Assembly (NCBI GenBank): GCA_910586845.1 | Contig: CAJUJV010000040.1 | Location: forward strand, 1-33,281 | Direction of reading: 5' to 3' | Length of the DNA: 33,281 bases | Source of the DNA: an uncultured Hungatella sp. | GTDB lineage: Bacteria; Bacillota; Clostridia; Lachnospirales; Lachnospiraceae | Shown: positions 30,363 through 33,281 of the stretch, piece by piece | How the letters are laid out: the number at the start of each line of letters is the position of its first letter | How positions within the stretch are numbered: the first letter of the stretch is position 1 | The notes under the pieces: generated by a model | Databases searched by the model: none | Told to the model about the DNA's origin: nothing | The model's input: only the letters and a program-made list of their open reading frames with translations | Made by a program: the position numbers and the translations under genes

Positions 30363-31112
30363 ATGCCGAAAGACGGCTCAGGGAGTCCGGCCAGAGAGCG
30401 GATTCCCATCATAGAAGTGAAGAATCTATATAAAATATACCGCGTGGGCGAGACGAAGGTCTACGCGCTGGGAGGCGTGGATTTTACCATGTACAAGGGA
30501 GAGTTCTGCGCCATCGTGGGGCCGTCGGGCTCCGGCAAATCCACCCTTCTCAACATGCTGGCAGGGCTGGAGAAGCCGACAAAGGGAGAGATCATCATCG
30601 ACAGGATCCACATTGAGAAGATGAAGGAGAACGAGCTGGTGGCTTTCCGGCGCAAACGGGTGGGATTTATCTTTCAGTCCTATAACCTGTTGAAGACCCT
30701 GAATGCCGTGGAGAATGTGGCCCTTCCCCTCTCCTTCAGAGGCATGCCCAGACGCAGGCGCAACGAGATCGCCAGAAAGTATCTGAAGCTGGTAGGGCTG
30801 GAGAAGCAGATGAACCACATGGCCAACGCCATGTCCGGAGGACAGCAGCAGAGGGTGGGCATCGCCAGGGCTCTGGCAGTGAACCCCAGTATCATCTTTG
30901 CAGACGAGCCTACGGGAAACCTGGATTCCAAGACTACCATGGAGATCTTAAAGCTGATGAGGCGGATCGTCAGAGAACAGAATCAGACTCTGGTCATGGT
31001 TACCCATGATAATCATCTGGCCTCCTATGCGGACAGACAGTTTCACATCGTTGACGGCAGGATCTTTAAGATAGAGGAATGCCATCATGAAGAGGAAGAG
31101 GAGATTGAGTGA
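30363..31112 (+). CDS. ABC transporter ATP-binding protein (MacB/LolD type)
   Basis: A 249-residue ATPase of the group that works with MacB/FtsX-like permeases. Walker A GPSGSGKST is at 53-61. The Q-loop is in FIFQSYNLL, and the signature MSGGQQQRVGIARALA is near 157-172. Walker B with the family hallmark FADEPTGNLDS and the switch histidine in VTHD follow. Start 30363 is favoured because CAGGAACA precedes it; the frame opens earlier at 30288. The last residues, with HHEEEEEIE, are acidic. The stop overlaps the next start by 1 bp (TGATG), and a permease gene follows two genes on, so this is the energy module of a three-part system. Confidence 0.92.
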   Translation: MPKDGSGSPARERIPIIEVKNLYKIYRVGETKVYALGGVDFTMYKGEFCAIVGPSGSGKSTLLNMLAGLEKPTKGEIIIDRIHIEKMKENELVAFRRKRVGFIFQSYNLLKTLNAVENVALPLSFRGMPRRRRNEIARKYLKLVGLEKQMNHMANAMSGGQQQRVGIARALAVNPSIIFADEPTGNLDSKTTMEILKLMRRIVREQNQTLVMVTHDNHLASYADRQFHIVDGRIFKIEECHHEEEEEIE

Positions 31113-32935
31113 TGAAAAAGAACATGTTTACGAGGATTCTGGCTTTTCTGATAACAGGAGTCCTGGCGTTTTCGGTGCTGCCGCCCGTGGCAGCCAGGGC
31201 GGAACTGGTGGATACCAGCGATAACGAAGTGATCGTTTCCAAGAGCGTACCCAAGGGAAAGACCGGAAAGCGGATGAACGTCACCTTTACTATCAAGAAT
31301 GACAGCGGAGAGAAATGGGAGGACGTGGAGGCCAGGATCTACAACAACGGCGCCTACATAGCGGGACCCAATGCCGTGGAAGGGGAGTATGTATTTCCCT
31401 TCGAGGTGACTACAGGTACTTTTGAACCAAAACATGTGGGTACCATCGAGGACGGGAAGAGCAAGAACGTGTCCATCCCGGCCCGGGTCCGGTCCGATCT
31501 GTCGGAAGGGTATTATACGGTACAGATCGAGATCACCAGCAAGGAGCACAAGGCTTCTGCCCTGGAATATGTGAATATCTGGGTCTCCAAATCCACAGGG
31601 AGCGACAAAGACGATGACGAAGAGGAACGGGAAGTGGGATTCGTGCTGGGAGAAGGCCAGTTTACTCCCTACGGAACCTACCCCAATGTCATGGAGTTTG
31701 CTATTAATATGCGCAACGACGGTCTGACCGAGGCCAGAGACGTCAATGTGGTCATGGTCCTCAACAAGGATACCAACGAATTTCCCTTTGATATCAATGA
31801 GGGAAATTATGACAGGAATTTTGAGAAGATCGGCGCCGACGAAGTGGTGCAGCTGCCCTACAGCATGGCGATCCGCTCCGATGCCTACACCGGATATTAC
31901 CCGATCAAATTTGAGATCCGATACAGGGAGACGGCCACAGGCCAGATCATGAAGGAAGAAGAGACTTTCTGGGTCCATATCAAGAATAAAGACAAGGATG
32001 ATACCAGCGGAGACTTTAACGAGCACGACAGGACCAAGGCCAGGATCGTGGTGGACGGTTTTGAGACCATCCCGGAGACGATCATCGCGGGAGAACCCTT
32101 CCGGCTGGTTCTCCGGATGAAGAATGCTTCCTCCAGCCTGGCTGCCAGCAATATCCTTTTTACCATGGAATCAGAGAAGGTGGACAACAGCTCCGTCTTT
32201 ACCACGGAGTCCGGCTCATCGTCGGTGGTCGTAAACTCTCTGTCTGCAGGGGAGGTTACGGAGTTAACCTTTGATCTTCTCTCACGGGCAGGCATCGACC
32301 AGCGTTCCTACGCTCTGACTATCAAGGAAACCTACGACAGCCCGGAATTTAAGAACGCCTCCGAGTCCGTGACCATCGATATTCCCATTAAGCAGATCGC
32401 CAGGCTGAACACCGGGACCATGGAGGTGATGCCGGACAGCATCACCGTAGGCTCCGAGAGCAACATCATGTTCCCCATCAACAACACGGGGAAAGTGATC
32501 CTCTATAATGTGATGGTGGCTTTTGAGGCCGATTCCATCCAGCCCACCGACACCTATGTGGGCAATATCAAGCCGGGAGAGACAGGCAATGTGGATGTGA
32601 TGCTGTCTGCCGTTGCTCCTACTCAGGATGAAGGGAAGGTCAAAGTCCTGATCACCTACGAGGATGAGAACGGAGAAGTGCAGCCGGCAGTGGAGAAGGA
32701 GCTTACTCTTTTTGTGACAGAGGCCATGGATGACGACTTCGGCATGGATAATATAGATGTGGGAGATTTTAGCGATATTCCCATGGAGAACGGATCCTTT
32801 TTCGGCAAATACAAGATACAGATCATAGCCGGCGGGATTCTGGCGGCAGCGGCTGTGGTATTTTTCCTGATCCGCAGGAAAAAGAAGAAAAAAGCTCAGC
32901 AGGAAGAGGATGATTTAGGCGATGAGATTTCTTGA
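31112..32935 (+). CDS. membrane-anchored CARDB-like extracytoplasmic protein
   Basis: A 607-residue exported protein: signal peptide (about 1-30, ending near VAARA), a long beta-rich ectodomain, one C-terminal transmembrane helix (about 568-588) and a basic then acidic cytoplasmic tail (RRKKKKKAQQEEDD). The ectodomain holds several modules with the pattern of CARDB/S-layer-like Ig folds: FTIKNDSGEKWEDVEARIYN, FAINMRNDGLTEARDVNVVM, LRMKNASSSLAASNILF and FPINNTGKVILYNVMV. The protein sits between the ATPase (1-bp overlap) and the permease (14-bp overlap). It probably replaces the MacA adaptor as the outside component of the transporter (inference). The substrate is unknown. Confidence 0.82.
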   Translation: MKKNMFTRILAFLITGVLAFSVLPPVAARAELVDTSDNEVIVSKSVPKGKTGKRMNVTFTIKNDSGEKWEDVEARIYNNGAYIAGPNAVEGEYVFPFEVTTGTFEPKHVGTIEDGKSKNVSIPARVRSDLSEGYYTVQIEITSKEHKASALEYVNIWVSKSTGSDKDDDEEEREVGFVLGEGQFTPYGTYPNVMEFAINMRNDGLTEARDVNVVMVLNKDTNEFPFDINEGNYDRNFEKIGADEVVQLPYSMAIRSDAYTGYYPIKFEIRYRETATGQIMKEEETFWVHIKNKDKDDTSGDFNEHDRTKARIVVDGFETIPETIIAGEPFRLVLRMKNASSSLAASNILFTMESEKVDNSSVFTTESGSSSVVVNSLSAGEVTELTFDLLSRAGIDQRSYALTIKETYDSPEFKNASESVTIDIPIKQIARLNTGTMEVMPDSITVGSESNIMFPINNTGKVILYNVMVAFEADSIQPTDTYVGNIKPGETGNVDVMLSAVAPTQDEGKVKVLITYEDENGEVQPAVEKELTLFVTEAMDDDFGMDNIDVGDFSDIPMENGSFFGKYKIQIIAGGILAAAAVVFFLIRRKKKKKAQQEEDDLGDEIS

Positions 32936-33281
32936 TCTGCTCACAATGAGCGTCAATAACTTAAGACGGCGGAAGCTGCGTACTGCCCTGACCGTCCTGG
33001 GCGTGATCATCGGCGTGGCCTCTGTGGTGATCATGGTGTCTCTGGGCATCGGGCTCAATCAGCTGATGCTGGAACAGTACGCGTCCTACGGGGATATGAC
33101 CACCATCAGCATCTATTCCGACAGCTATTACGGAGGTTCGGACTCCGGAGATTCCGAACCTCAGTTTCTTACCGACGAGGTGCTGAAGCAGTTTCAGCAC
33201 CTGGACCATGTTACGGGAGTCTCCCCCATGCTGTCCATCTATGTGCTGATGAAGCAGGGAGCCTATGAGGCCAATATGACC
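32922..33281 (+). CDS. MacB/FtsX-type ABC permease, N-terminal part
   Basis: The first 120 residues of a permease, open to the window end. ATG 32922 overlaps the 3' end of the preceding gene by 14 bp. The N-terminus MRFLDLLTMSVNNLRRRKLR followed by TALTVLGVIIGVASVVIMVS is the classic MacB opening: an amphipathic cytoplasmic helix, then TM1. The beginning of the MacB periplasmic-type domain follows (LTDEVLKQFQHLDHVTGVSP). It completes the ATPase-CARDB-permease operon. The other three membrane helices must lie beyond the edge. Confidence 0.9.
   Translation, partial: MRFLDLLTMSVNNLRRRKLRTALTVLGVIIGVASVVIMVSLGIGLNQLMLEQYASYGDMTTISIYSDSYYGGSDSGDSEPQFLTDEVLKQFQHLDHVTGVSPMLSIYVLMKQGAYEANMT

Overview
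The window looks like a chromosomal segment of a low-redundancy, roughly 50% GC Clostridia genome, most likely Lachnospiraceae. Supporting signs are the dgt-dnaG-rpoD-trmK-nif3 gene order, a TSCPD family protein, a lysine-rich single-span protein with an acidic tail, a TGS/uridine-kinase fusion, and strong purine-rich Shine-Dalgarno sites. The assignment rests on gene content and remembered family signatures, because no database search was possible.

Layout from left to right. (1) A minus-strand pair, rfbA followed by a truncated zinc-ribbon protein, is driven by a promoter with a 19-bp spacer filled by an inverted repeat, the hallmark of a MerR-activated promoter. (2) Plus strand: a HAD phosphatase plus GH13 alpha-glucosidase pair, a ridA-TSCPD pair, pcrA, a small membrane protein, rlmD, and a metallophosphoesterase-SHOCT pair. 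The gaps from 7.1 to 7.95 kb hold unusual structured, GC-rich DNA. (3) A secreted CAP/Big2/cell-wall-binding protein converges on a TetR regulator. (4) Divergent from tetR lies a three-gene operon: an MMPL-type RND transporter, a 1088-residue membrane-anchored GLUG-repeat protein interrupted by a long helical insert, and an 88-residue helix-turn-helix protein resembling the front end of a transposase. (5) The macromolecular-synthesis cluster dgt-dnaG-rpoD(sigA)-trmK-nif3 continues into a TGS-uridine kinase-like fusion, then fruK. (6) rnpB (RNase P RNA) has its own promoter and terminator. (7) pyrBI is on the minus strand. (8) Divergent from pyrB is an ABC efflux-type operon: ATPase, a CARDB-like membrane-anchored protein, and a MacB-type permease cut by the window end.

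Most of the window is housekeeping. The parts that deserve a second look are the MMPL/GLUG-helical/HTH operon, the ABC-CARDB operon, the MerR-type promoter with no MerR gene nearby, and a mosaic repeat that occurs twice. Both repeat copies begin at the end of a rho-independent terminator (after the small membrane protein gene and after rnpB). There is also a possible short promoter-hairpin transcription unit behind pcrA. No CRISPR array, tRNA, rRNA, prophage or complete insertion sequence was seen.
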